DNA from: an uncultured Saprospiraceae bacterium
Lineage (GTDB): Bacteria; Bacteroidota; Bacteroidia; Chitinophagales; Saprospiraceae
Length of the DNA: 21,447 nucleotides
Direction of reading: 5' to 3'
Assembly: GCA_937926205.1 (NCBI GenBank)
Contig: CALEYL010000039.1
Location: forward strand, 1 to 21,447
Position numbers and translations under genes: made by a program. Under the pieces are notes generated by a model, which saw nothing but the letters and a program-made list of their open reading frames with translations, made no database searches and had not been told where the DNA came from. Positions 1 through 7,320 of the stretch are shown here, piece by piece (within the stretch, counting starts at the first letter, position 1; every line of letters starts with the position of its first letter).

Positions 1-429
1 CGTCAAGCCCGACAGCGGCGACAAGTCACTCACTTGCGTGGAGTCGCAACTTAGTACTTGCAAGCCCGTCAAGCCCGACAGCGGCGACAAGTCGCTTAGC
101 TTCCAATTTTCATTATTTTCGAAATCAAATTCATCGTCTTTTGCCAGCACTAATTTTTTGAGGGCCTTTAGTTTTTCTACACCAGCAATGGATTGTATAT
201 TGTTTTTTTCGCCGGTGTTCTGGCTTTCCATCCATACTCCATTCCTTTTTTCAAGGTCGTATTCCCACCATTTAGTGCTCAAGATCAGCGTCTCCAACCA
301 GGTCAGTGCCCCAATGGCAGCGGGCAGCTTGGTCAGTCCGCAGTTACCAAGATCCAGATAGCTGGCGTCTTCGCCGCGTTCGTGTTTGGCTTTGTTTTCA
401 GCAATGAGTTGCAGGGCGAGTTCGGACAT
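1..429 (-). CDS. Leucine-rich-repeat protein, N-terminal 143 codons, truncated by the window edge
   Basis: Reading the minus strand from the ATG at 429-427 gives 143 codons without a stop, running off position 1. The protein begins MSELALQLIAENKAKHERGE, followed by LRR-type segments (YLDLGNCGLTKLP; WLETLILS; LKALKKLVLA) and then near-identical 22-residue repeats containing LSDLSPLSGLTGLQ. This N-terminus resembles Bacteroidota Roc-COR GTPases and other internalin-like LRR proteins. The domain after the LRRs is outside the window, so the function is open. There is no signal peptide, so a cytoplasmic protein is likely. A possible promoter -7 element (CATATTTG, one mismatch to TAnnTTTG) lies on the minus strand at 504-497. 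The frame and repeat pattern are read directly from the sequence; the Roc-COR assignment is only a suggestion. Confidence 0.8.
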   Translation of the reverse strand, partial: MSELALQLIAENKAKHERGEDASYLDLGNCGLTKLPAAIGALTWLETLILSTKWWEYDLEKRNGVWMESQNTGEKNNIQSIAGVEKLKALKKLVLAKDDEFDFENNENWKLSDLSPLSGLTGLQVLSCDSTQVSDLSPLSGLT

Positions 430-633
430 GGCTGGAATTTTGTGTTTTGATGAGGGTTGTGCGGCATGCGTTTTTTTACTGGCGTATCCGCTACTGCAAA
501 TATGCGTTTTTTTTCAACGGTGTAAAACAGGCAGGGCCAGCAGGCTGGAGCTTGGTATGGCGTGCGGGTAAAACCCATAAGTGCCTAAAACGCTGTATTC
601 TACAGTGTTTTTATCCGTGTCTTCCGCGTCATT

Positions 634-682
634 CGCGTAATCCGCGTTCCGATAACACGATTATGGGAACGCGGATTACGCG
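634..682. repeat. 17-bp perfect inverted repeat in the 430-750 gap
   Basis: Arms 634-650 (CGCGTAATCCGCGTTCC) and 666-682 are exact reverse complements around a 15-nt spacer. Read on the minus strand, the right arm and its flank form consecutive 9-bp units (ATCCGCAAA, ATCCGCGTA, ATCCGCGTT). It lies downstream of the ATPase gene stop at 751, so it could form a transcript hairpin, but no clear T-tract follows. It looks like a dispersed intergenic repeat. I see no gene in the rest of 430-750. Confidence 0.75.
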
Positions 683-750
683 GATTTTGCGGATGGCTGC
701 GCCGCTTCCATCTCTAGCCCTTGCGACATTTATAGGTAAAAACCAAGTAC

Positions 751-2193
751 TTAGGAGAAAGCTTCAAACAAACAATCCATATCCAATGCCTTGTCCACAG
801 TGCCTAAACTGTGTTCATTGGGCGTCAGTGGGAAAGTCGTCAGCAGGGTAAAAAAGACCTGTTTTGTGGTTGCCGTGGCTGATTTAAAAATGGCTGTCTT
901 CTGCCGGATGTCATTGGCTTGTTCTTTATTTAATACAAAAGGCAACTGGTGAAATTTGATCTCAAAAATATTGATGGCGTGGTCGGCGCGATCAATGAGC
1001 AAGTCAATTTGGATACCCCGGCCAAATTCGCTGGTTTTTAGATAAAAAGTGGAGGCTTCGCTGTATATGCCCGAAATACCCAATGCCTTTTTAATTGCAG
1101 GCACGTGCTTAAGGCAAATGCTTTCGAAGGCATAGCCGCTCCAGCTTTTCCAGGATTGGGTTTGGGCGAGCCGTTCCCAAACGCCGGCTCCTTCGCTGCG
1201 CTTTTCTTCGATAAATTTCAGGTAAAACAGCGAGTACTCGTCGGTCAGCCGGTAGCGCAGCTCTTTTTTCTTTTTGCCATAGGCATAAAACGAAGTAATA
1301 AACCCAGAGCTGGCCAACTCTTCTAAGATACGAGTTGCGTTGCCGCCATCTGACAATCCGGTATGTGCTAAAATGTCTAACCGGGTCATCCCCTGCCAGG
1401 TGGCGCTTAAAGCACGAATGATGCGAACATGGTTTTCTGCATTGTCAAAAAGGGCTGGATACAATTGTAAAAATTCTTCACGCAACAGTCCTTGTGCCGA
1501 AAAACAAATTTGATCAATATTCTGAGCAGCCGTTTTACCTGCTTCTACTTCCTTGAGATAGTGTGGTATCCCACCCATTGCCATGTACAACTGGAGTATT
1601 TGATAGCGGTCTAGGTTTACGTTTCTACTATTTAGAAAGAGCTCTGTTTCAAAAAGGTTAAAAGGCTGGAGGTAAATTCGCCTCGTAATGCGGTTGTGCA
1701 AGCCACCTTTGTCGCGTACGACATTTGCGATCATCCAGGAAGCTGCTGAGCCGCATATGACCACAACAACATTGTTCTGAGAGGCCCAACTGTTCCAAAA
1801 CAGCCCAAAAGCTCTCAGGAAATCGGATTTGCGCCCGGCTATCCATGGGAATTCATCCAAAAAAATGATCATTTTTTCCTTTTTCCCTTGGTTTTCCAGA
1901 TAGATGATAAGCATCTGGAATGCTTCTTGCCAGTTTGAAGGCCGTTGAAATGGTAAAATTGGGCGGGCATAATGGTTCAGCCGATCCGTAAAATGTTGCA
2001 ATTGTTCTTGTGTATGCCCATTTTGAATGCCTGTAACTTCAAAGTCAATGTTTTTCCCATAGGTTGAACGCACCAAAAAGGTTTTACCTACCCTTCGGCG
2101 GCCTATAACAGCAACCATTTCCGGTTCGTTGGATTGAAATGCCTTTTGTAAAATGGCGTACTCCTGTTGGCGGCCTACGAATGCTTGCTTCAT
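751..2193 (-). CDS. AAA+ ATPase (archaeal-type ATPase family) with C-terminal PD-(D/E)XK nuclease-like domain
   Basis: This 480-residue protein starts MKQAFVGRQQEYAILQKAF. The Walker A motif is GRRRVGKT (31-38), the Walker B is MIIFLDEFPW (108-117), and an arginine-rich sensor region lies near 165-172. The middle section (about 265-325) reads as a winged-helix segment. The C-terminal part has E356, D397 in IQIDLLIDR and E411-I-K413, the acidic/Lys pattern of restriction-like nucleases and of the DUF234 region seen in archaeal-type ATPases. Such proteins are common, often multicopy, and have no firmly established role. A promoter-like pair is visible at 2257-2228 (TTG, 20 nt, TATTTTG), about 30 nt before the ATG. 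The gene is monocistronic. The family assignment is firm, but whether the nuclease is active cannot be told from the sequence. Confidence 0.9.
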   Translation of the reverse strand: MKQAFVGRQQEYAILQKAFQSNEPEMVAVIGRRRVGKTFLVRSTYGKNIDFEVTGIQNGHTQEQLQHFTDRLNHYARPILPFQRPSNWQEAFQMLIIYLENQGKKEKMIIFLDEFPWIAGRKSDFLRAFGLFWNSWASQNNVVVVICGSAASWMIANVVRDKGGLHNRITRRIYLQPFNLFETELFLNSRNVNLDRYQILQLYMAMGGIPHYLKEVEAGKTAAQNIDQICFSAQGLLREEFLQLYPALFDNAENHVRIIRALSATWQGMTRLDILAHTGLSDGGNATRILEELASSGFITSFYAYGKKKKELRYRLTDEYSLFYLKFIEEKRSEGAGVWERLAQTQSWKSWSGYAFESICLKHVPAIKKALGISGIYSEASTFYLKTSEFGRGIQIDLLIDRADHAINIFEIKFHQLPFVLNKEQANDIRQKTAIFKSATATTKQVFFTLLTTFPLTPNEHSLGTVDKALDMDCLFEAFS

Positions 2194-2227
2194 GGTGTGA
2201 TCCCAGATTTGAGTGAAATGGCTTATG

Positions 2228-2257
2228 CAAAATACACATTCCGCTCAATAATTTCAA
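2228..2257 (-). promoter_or_regulatory. Putative promoter of the AAA+ ATPase gene
   Basis: On the minus strand a TTG (2257-2255) is followed after 20 nt by TATTTTG (2234-2228). That is one base short of the Bacteroidota -7 consensus TAnnTTTG but has the usual -33/-7 spacing. The predicted leader is about 28 nt. Confidence 0.45.
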
Positions 2258-2264
2258 GAAAATC

Positions 2265-2299
2265 TGGCGGAATCTCGATTTTTTTGTAAGATTCCGCCA
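2265..2299. repeat. 11-bp perfect inverted repeat between divergent genes
   Basis: TGGCGGAATCT (2265-2275) and AGATTCCGCCA (2289-2299) are exact reverse complements separated by 13 nt containing a T7 run. The repeat lies just upstream of the ATPase promoter and about 195 nt before the cytochrome start. It could be an operator or a hairpin. No protein partner can be named from the window. Confidence 0.6.
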
Positions 2300-2493
2300 A
2301 ATAATAAAAATTCAAAATTGGACTAAACAAGGGAAACTAAATAGAAGAGGCAAGGCCGAAACCTTAGCTTGGACATGTCTACTCATCAGCTTTATCCGCC
2401 CCCTCCCTGTCACCCTGCCGACCCACTTCCAATTCCCGTTTGGCCGATTCGCCTCGCTGCCTTACCTTTCGGCACTTAATCCACAGCGCTATC

Positions 2494-4422
2494 ATGTACA
2501 GGCAACTACTTTTCGGATCTTTTGTCATCGCCGTCGTTTTTTGGGGCGGCTCGGCCAATCTAAAACCCGCAGTATTTTTTCACAGCGACAGCGAACGCGA
2601 AGAATTCCGCACCATGCGGGAATTGCTGGTCATTGACTCCAACATCATCTTTCCCACTTCAGCAGCTTGCGGCGGTTGCCACGGGTTTGACAACAACGGC
2701 TATGCCTTGCTGGATGCCGCGGGGAATGACGTCAACATACTCGACGACTGGAGCGCCACCATGATGGCCAACAGCGCCAAAGACCCGTTCTGGCGGGCAA
2801 AAGTGAGCCATGAGATCCTCCTTTATCCCGCACACAGCTTAGACATTCAGACAAAATGCACCTCCTGTCACGCGCCAAACGGCCACTACACCGCGCTTTT
2901 TCGGGGCCAGGAACACTATACGCTTGCTGACATGATCGCAGACAGCATCGGACTGGACGGGGTTACCTGCAGTACCTGCCACAAGATCAGCGCGGAGAAT
3001 TTAGCCGCCACTTTTTCCGGCGAAATCACCTTCGACACCAACCGGGTGGTATACGGCCCTTACAGCATGCCATTCAGTCCGCCCATGCAGGAATTTGTGG
3101 GGTTCAACCCGGAATTTGGAGAGCAGATCGGCGATGCCGGCATTTGCGCACCCTGCCATACTTTAGTTACACAACCTTTCAACTACGAAGGCGAACTGAT
3201 CGGTACCTCTTTTGTAGAACAGGCCACCTACCACGAGTGGCTCAATTCCACCTATAAAACCCAAAACATTACTTGTCAGGAATGCCATATGCCGCGCCTG
3301 AAAGAGCCCGTCGTTATTGCAACGAACTACCTCTTCCTCGACGGTCGCAGCCCGTTTGGGTTGCACGAACTGGTGGGCGCCAACACAACCATGCTGAAGC
3401 TGATGAAAAACAACCGCCAGGCATTGGGCATCCAGGCCGAAGCCGCGCAGTTTGACGAAACCATTGAAAAAACGACGCAAATGCTGCAGCAAAAATCCCT
3501 GAATCTGGCGCTTTCACTGGAAGGCCAGGATCAGGACTCCATCACTTTTGCGCTGCGGCTGACCAACAAGGCGGGACACAAATTTCCTTCGGGTTACCCC
3601 AGCCGTCGGGCTTTTGTCAGCTTTGTGTTGCTGACGGAACAGGGCGACACGTTGTTTCAGTCAGGCATCCTGCAACCCGATCTTGAGGTTGCGGGCAATG
3701 ATCCGCAATTTGAGCCGCATCACAATGTCATCAACGACCCTGGTCAGGCGCAGATCTACGAAATGGTGGCTGGAGATGTTAATCAGCAATTCACCACCGT
3801 GCTGGAACGCGCCTATGTTGCACTGAAGGACAATCGCCTGCCGCCTGCGGGCTTCAGGACCACGCATTCGGTCTACGACAGTACGCTGATTGTCGGCGAT
3901 GCGCTGAGCGATCCCGATTTTAATAAAAACAGCGGCGGCGTGGAAGGCTCCGGTGCAGATGTGGTGCACTACCGCGTTGGCATAACGGGCTACCAGGGCA
4001 ACGTTTCTGCTTACGCCACGGTTTACTACCAGTCGCTCCCACCCCGCTGGATGGCCGAAATGTTCGACGCCACTACGCCGGAAATCGAAACTTTCCGCAG
4101 CATGTTCAACGAAAGCGACCGATCTCCGGTGGCGGTCGGCACGACCCAACTGGAAAACATCTTTGTAGACGGCGCAGTCGGTACGCGCGAAACCAATCGG
4201 AGCTTCAGCGTCAAAATTGCCGCCAACCCGGCTTCTAATGGCATTTGCTATGTACAATTGCGGGGAGCAAAACTCCAATATGTTAAGGTATTTACCGCCG
4301 ACGGCAAGTTTATTCGCCGGCAAAACGGAGAGGATCCTGCCGTGGCGCTTCCCCGAAAAGGGCTGTATTTACTGGAAATTGGAACGGATAAAGGCAATGT
4401 GGTAAAAAAGGTCGTAAACTGA
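2494..4422 (+). CDS. Exported multihaem c-type cytochrome with type IX secretion sorting domain
   Basis: The ATG at 2494 (642 residues) is preferred over an in-frame TTG at 2440, because it places a signal peptide (MYRQLLFGSFVIAVVFWGGS) at the very N-terminus. Five CXXCH haem sites follow at about 59-63 (CGGCH), 122-126 (CTSCH), 159-163 (CSTCH), 218-222 (CAPCH) and 261-265 (CQECH), giving a five-haem cytochrome resembling the cytochrome c554/multihaem family. A long beta-rich region without haem sites follows. The last 70 or so residues (FSVKIAANPASNG ... KGLYLLEIG ... VVKKVVN) match the Por-type C-terminal sorting domain of type IX secretion. It is therefore probably moved across the outer membrane and attached at the cell surface, where it could handle electron transfer. 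The electron partner is unknown. The gene converges on the MFS-rhodanese gene with 16 bp between the stops. Confidence 0.88.
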   Translation: MYRQLLFGSFVIAVVFWGGSANLKPAVFFHSDSEREEFRTMRELLVIDSNIIFPTSAACGGCHGFDNNGYALLDAAGNDVNILDDWSATMMANSAKDPFWRAKVSHEILLYPAHSLDIQTKCTSCHAPNGHYTALFRGQEHYTLADMIADSIGLDGVTCSTCHKISAENLAATFSGEITFDTNRVVYGPYSMPFSPPMQEFVGFNPEFGEQIGDAGICAPCHTLVTQPFNYEGELIGTSFVEQATYHEWLNSTYKTQNITCQECHMPRLKEPVVIATNYLFLDGRSPFGLHELVGANTTMLKLMKNNRQALGIQAEAAQFDETIEKTTQMLQQKSLNLALSLEGQDQDSITFALRLTNKAGHKFPSGYPSRRAFVSFVLLTEQGDTLFQSGILQPDLEVAGNDPQFEPHHNVINDPGQAQIYEMVAGDVNQQFTTVLERAYVALKDNRLPPAGFRTTHSVYDSTLIVGDALSDPDFNKNSGGVEGSGADVVHYRVGITGYQGNVSAYATVYYQSLPPRWMAEMFDATTPEIETFRSMFNESDRSPVAVGTTQLENIFVDGAVGTRETNRSFSVKIAANPASNGICYVQLRGAKLQYVKVFTADGKFIRRQNGEDPAVALPRKGLYLLEIGTDKGNVVKKVVN

Positions 4423-4438
4423 TTTGACGTAAACTTTA

Positions 4439-5956
4439 TCAACCACGGCTACCCCCATTCGCCAACCAGGCCATTGTTCCGCCGCAAAGCCAGCTTGATT
4501 TGTAGAAGCCAAGCTTTCTCAAAGCGTTTGTCGCCTGTGCAGATCGCCCGCCGCCTTTGTTGCAGGCCAGCACCAGGCGGTCATTTTTTTTGAACAGCCC
4601 GGCCGCATTCCCAAGCTGCTCCAGAGGAATATTGATGGCTTGCGGAATGTGTTGTTGTGCATACTCTTGCGGGGAACGCACGTCTATAATTTTTATAGCA
4701 GTTCCCTGTTTATGAAGTAAAGCCGAAACAACTTCAGCTTTGATGCAGGGTTCCGCAGGCTGCATTCTCCATAAAACGACAAAAGCGGAAACGGCTGTCA
4801 GCAATCCAATCGCCAGAACGGAAAATTCAATGCCCCATAAATCAGCAATGATTCCCGTCAACACAGCGCCGACGGCATAACCCAGATCGCGCCAAAACCG
4901 AAAAACGCCAAGGCTTTCTGCGCGTTGTACAGGATTGGTGACTGCTGCAATGGCCGTCATGAATGTTGGATACACCAACGCCGTACCTATGCCCAGTGCG
5001 ACGCCAATTGCCAAAAAGTGAGCGAATGCGCTCGCTAAGGTTAAGCTTAGTATGCCTGCAGCCTGCAGGAGCATGCCCCAGAAAAGCAGTCCTTTTTTGG
5101 AATATGAATCCGACATTTTCCCGGTGATCAATTGTCCCAGTCCCCAAACTGCCGGATAAATGGCGCCGAGTAGTCCGATTTGGGTGTTGTCAAAATGATG
5201 GCCGAGTAACAACAATGGCAATAAACCCCAGATCATGCCGTCGTTGAGGTTGTTCACCAGACCAGCCTGAGTCACTGCACTGAGCGTTTTGTGGCGAAAA
5301 GTGGTATCGATGATGACATTCGACAAATAAGGAAAAAGATTGTCAGCTGCTTCTTTGGAAACGTGGCGTCGGGTATCTTTAATGAAAAACACACTGAGCA
5401 ACAAACCAGCAACGGAAAAGCCTATGCCCAGATAAAACGGCGCAGGCCTCACCCCATATTGACTGGCAAGGTATCCGGTAAAAAAAGCGACGATGCCAAC
5501 AGACAGGTAGCCGGAAAACTCATTGATGCCCGTTGCCAGGCCTCGATTTTTATCCCCGACAAGGTCAATTTTCATAACCACGGCACTGCTCCAGGTTAAT
5601 CCCTGGTTGATGCCGAGCAGTACATTGGCAAAAACAATCCAATTCCAGGAATTGGCGTAGATCAAAAGAAAAGGAACCGGCAGAGCAAAGATCCAGCCCA
5701 GAATCAGGAGGTTCTTCCGACCGACGCGATCCGACAGTCGGCCGGTGAAGTAATTGGTAAACGCCTTGGTTATTCCGAAAGCAACAATGAAAGACAAAGT
5801 GGCCGATGTCGAAGAGATGCCAAACTCCAGTTCTGCAAGTTGGGGCAGCACGGTGCGCTCCAGGCCGATCATGCCGCCGACAAAAGCATTGACGATGACA
5901 AGCAGAGAAAATTGCCGCCAATTTTCTTTCAATCCAAGTTGTACCGCTTTTGTCAC
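4439..5956 (-). CDS. MFS transporter fused to a C-terminal rhodanese domain
   Basis: The protein has 505 residues. It starts at GTG (5956-5954), because an in-frame stop lies three codons upstream and the first membrane segment begins near residue 15. Residues 1-400 form a 12-segment major facilitator with the loop motif GRLSDRVGRKN (72-82). Residues about 405-505 are a rhodanese domain, with IIDVRSPQEYAQQHIPQAIN and the active-site loop C465-NKGGG-R-S, i.e. Cys, five residues, Arg, as in active sulfurtransferases. A second Cys sits near 491. By standard MFS topology the rhodanese is cytoplasmic. The fusion suggests that the carried substrate is a sulfur compound, or that transport is coupled to a persulfide carrier. 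The substrate itself is not evident. Confidence 0.88.
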   Translation of the reverse strand: MTKAVQLGLKENWRQFSLLVIVNAFVGGMIGLERTVLPQLAELEFGISSTSATLSFIVAFGITKAFTNYFTGRLSDRVGRKNLLILGWIFALPVPFLLIYANSWNWIVFANVLLGINQGLTWSSAVVMKIDLVGDKNRGLATGINEFSGYLSVGIVAFFTGYLASQYGVRPAPFYLGIGFSVAGLLLSVFFIKDTRRHVSKEAADNLFPYLSNVIIDTTFRHKTLSAVTQAGLVNNLNDGMIWGLLPLLLLGHHFDNTQIGLLGAIYPAVWGLGQLITGKMSDSYSKKGLLFWGMLLQAAGILSLTLASAFAHFLAIGVALGIGTALVYPTFMTAIAAVTNPVQRAESLGVFRFWRDLGYAVGAVLTGIIADLWGIEFSVLAIGLLTAVSAFVVLWRMQPAEPCIKAEVVSALLHKQGTAIKIIDVRSPQEYAQQHIPQAINIPLEQLGNAAGLFKKNDRLVLACNKGGGRSAQATNALRKLGFYKSSWLCGGTMAWLANGGSRG

Positions 5957-6130
5957 AGGAGTTGCTTATGTATGATGTAAACTGTCTGAAGAAAACAGTA
6001 CATAAAGCAATCCGGTTTACGGGGCATATTCTACGGGTTCCGGAGAACAGCAAAGACAGGGAACCAGGCCGCTGCGCCAGGTTCTGTAAGCTGCCAATTT
6101 CGCAGATTGGAATCCCTGACGCGAATGCGC

Positions 6131-6277
6131 TTATCTGTTCGGGCAGCTTTTACAGCGTTTGCCTTTTTTATATTTCTTGCAGCACTTCTTTTTGAACGTT
6201 TTCAACTCAACGACAACGAGTGGAAATGGAATCCCCACTTTCCCCGGATTAAAGGCTTTTTTTTGATTAGTGGCCAT
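6131..6277 (-). CDS. Small basic Cys-rich protein (48 aa), uncharacterised
   Basis: The minus-strand frame starts at ATG 6277-6275, ends at TAA 6133-6131, and encodes 48 residues beginning MATNQKKAFNPGKVGIPFPL. The C-terminal third is strongly basic and carries four cysteines (KKKCCKKYKKGKRCKSCPNR), a CC pair and a CxxC pair that could bind zinc or nucleic acid. Tails of the form YKKGKRCKxCP recur, from memory, in short hypothetical proteins of Bacteroidota. A good promoter lies immediately upstream (6328-6298), which supports expression. The gene is easily missed because of its length. The rest of 5957-6366 shows no other coding sequence. Its function is unknown. Confidence 0.65.
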   Translation of the reverse strand: MATNQKKAFNPGKVGIPFPLVVVELKTFKKKCCKKYKKGKRCKSCPNR

Positions 6278-6297
6278 AACTGCTGTTTTTGCGAAGG

Positions 6298-6328
6298 CAA
6301 AAGTAAGTCTTATTTGGATTCAGTCCAA
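6298..6328 (-). promoter_or_regulatory. Promoter of the 48-aa protein
   Basis: On the minus strand TTG (6328-6326) is followed after 20 nt by TACTTTTG (6305-6298), a full match to TAnnTTTG at the normal spacing. The predicted transcript starts about 14 nt before the ATG at 6277. Confidence 0.65.
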
Positions 6329-6366
6329 TTAAGATTTGTCATTTTTTGCTCATAAAGAACAAGCTT

Positions 6367-7314
6367 TTAATAGCCGATATGGAACAACGCATCCCCCTGA
6401 TTGACCACCGGCGCATTATTGTGCCCAAGAATAAACCCGTCCCGGGGTGCGTAAATGCGGATTTTTTCGGTGCCGAAAGGGTCATTGATTGAACCGAGCG
6501 GCTCTCCCTCGCCAACACGCTGTCCGGCAGGTTTGTAACATCGGAGCATGCCTGACCAGGGCGCCCGCAGCCAGAAAGACCGTTTTACAAGGGTGCTTTT
6601 GGTGGTCCCCAGACCCGGGTCTTCCAAAATCATGCCTTTGGCGGCCATCACGCGCTTCATGCCTTTCAGGCCATGATCAATGGAAAAGCCGTCGTAGCGC
6701 AGGTTTTCACCACCTTCAAATACAATGAGCGGTTTTTTGGCTTCCTGTGCTACTTTTCGCAGTGAATGGGTGATGGCAGCATTGGAAAGCATGAACGGCG
6801 CTCCGAACATACGGGCCAGCTCTTCACTGGATTTATCGCCTTTGGTAAAACGCACCTGCGGATAATTGTAGTGGTTTCGCCCGCCGGTATGGAAGTCGAT
6901 GATAAAATCGGACAGCGGAAGTATCTTTTTGGTAAGGCTGCGCGCCACGCGTGCAGCCAGTGAGCCATCGAGGCTGCCGGGAAAACTGCGGTTGACATCT
7001 TTCCCGTCAGGCACATCACGCGAATAGTTGATAAAGCCATAGATGTTCAACAGCGGGATGGCAATGACGCTGCCAAATTGAAGATTTTTAAAAATCTCTT
7101 CCTCCACAGCGCGCCGAACGATTTCGATGCCGTTGATTTCATCGCCATGCACGCCGCCCAGCGCCAGCATCACGGGCCCCGGGTTCAAGCTGCGGTAAAT
7201 ATGACCTTTGATGTAAATGCGGTTGCCCGAAGGCAAACTTCCTACCGGCAAACGCAGGGTCAGATCCTGGCCGGGGATGATGGTGGTTCCATTAATGACG
7301 AAATGCTTACTCAT
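6367..7314 (-). CDS. Succinylglutamate desuccinylase/aspartoacylase-family zinc hydrolase
   Basis: The protein has 315 residues. Metal-site motifs are GGVHGDE (H56, E59) and DFHTGG (H142). DVNRSFPG (106-113) is the substrate-binding Arg segment, and FEGG (E200) is the likely catalytic Glu. The C-terminal 70 residues (SGMLRCYKPAGQRVGEGEPL, then GFILGHNNAPVVNQGDAL) form the beta-barrel seen in this family. Members cleave amide bonds of N-acyl amino acids. The gene starts 6 nt after the RimK-like gene stop, so the two form one operon, and such pairing is frequent. This suggests that it removes or trims what the ligase adds, or acts on a glutamate-containing small molecule. The exact substrate cannot be read from the sequence. 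Confidence 0.88.
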   Translation of the reverse strand: MSKHFVINGTTIIPGQDLTLRLPVGSLPSGNRIYIKGHIYRSLNPGPVMLALGGVHGDEINGIEIVRRAVEEEIFKNLQFGSVIAIPLLNIYGFINYSRDVPDGKDVNRSFPGSLDGSLAARVARSLTKKILPLSDFIIDFHTGGRNHYNYPQVRFTKGDKSSEELARMFGAPFMLSNAAITHSLRKVAQEAKKPLIVFEGGENLRYDGFSIDHGLKGMKRVMAAKGMILEDPGLGTTKSTLVKRSFWLRAPWSGMLRCYKPAGQRVGEGEPLGSINDPFGTEKIRIYAPRDGFILGHNNAPVVNQGDALFHIGY

Positions 7315-7320
7315 GCTTAT

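Noticed and set aside
447..851. 134-codon plus-strand frame
   Set aside because: It runs across the inverted repeat at 634-682 and the end of the opposing ATPase gene; the peptide is not protein-like.
2440..2493. TTG-initiated N-terminal extension of the multihaem cytochrome
   Set aside because: It would put 18 polar residues before a clear signal peptide; the ATG at 2494 fits export.
3661..4323. 220-codon minus-strand frame opposite the cytochrome
   Set aside because: It is antisense to the C-terminal part of a clear gene ending in a sorting domain, with no recognisable motif.
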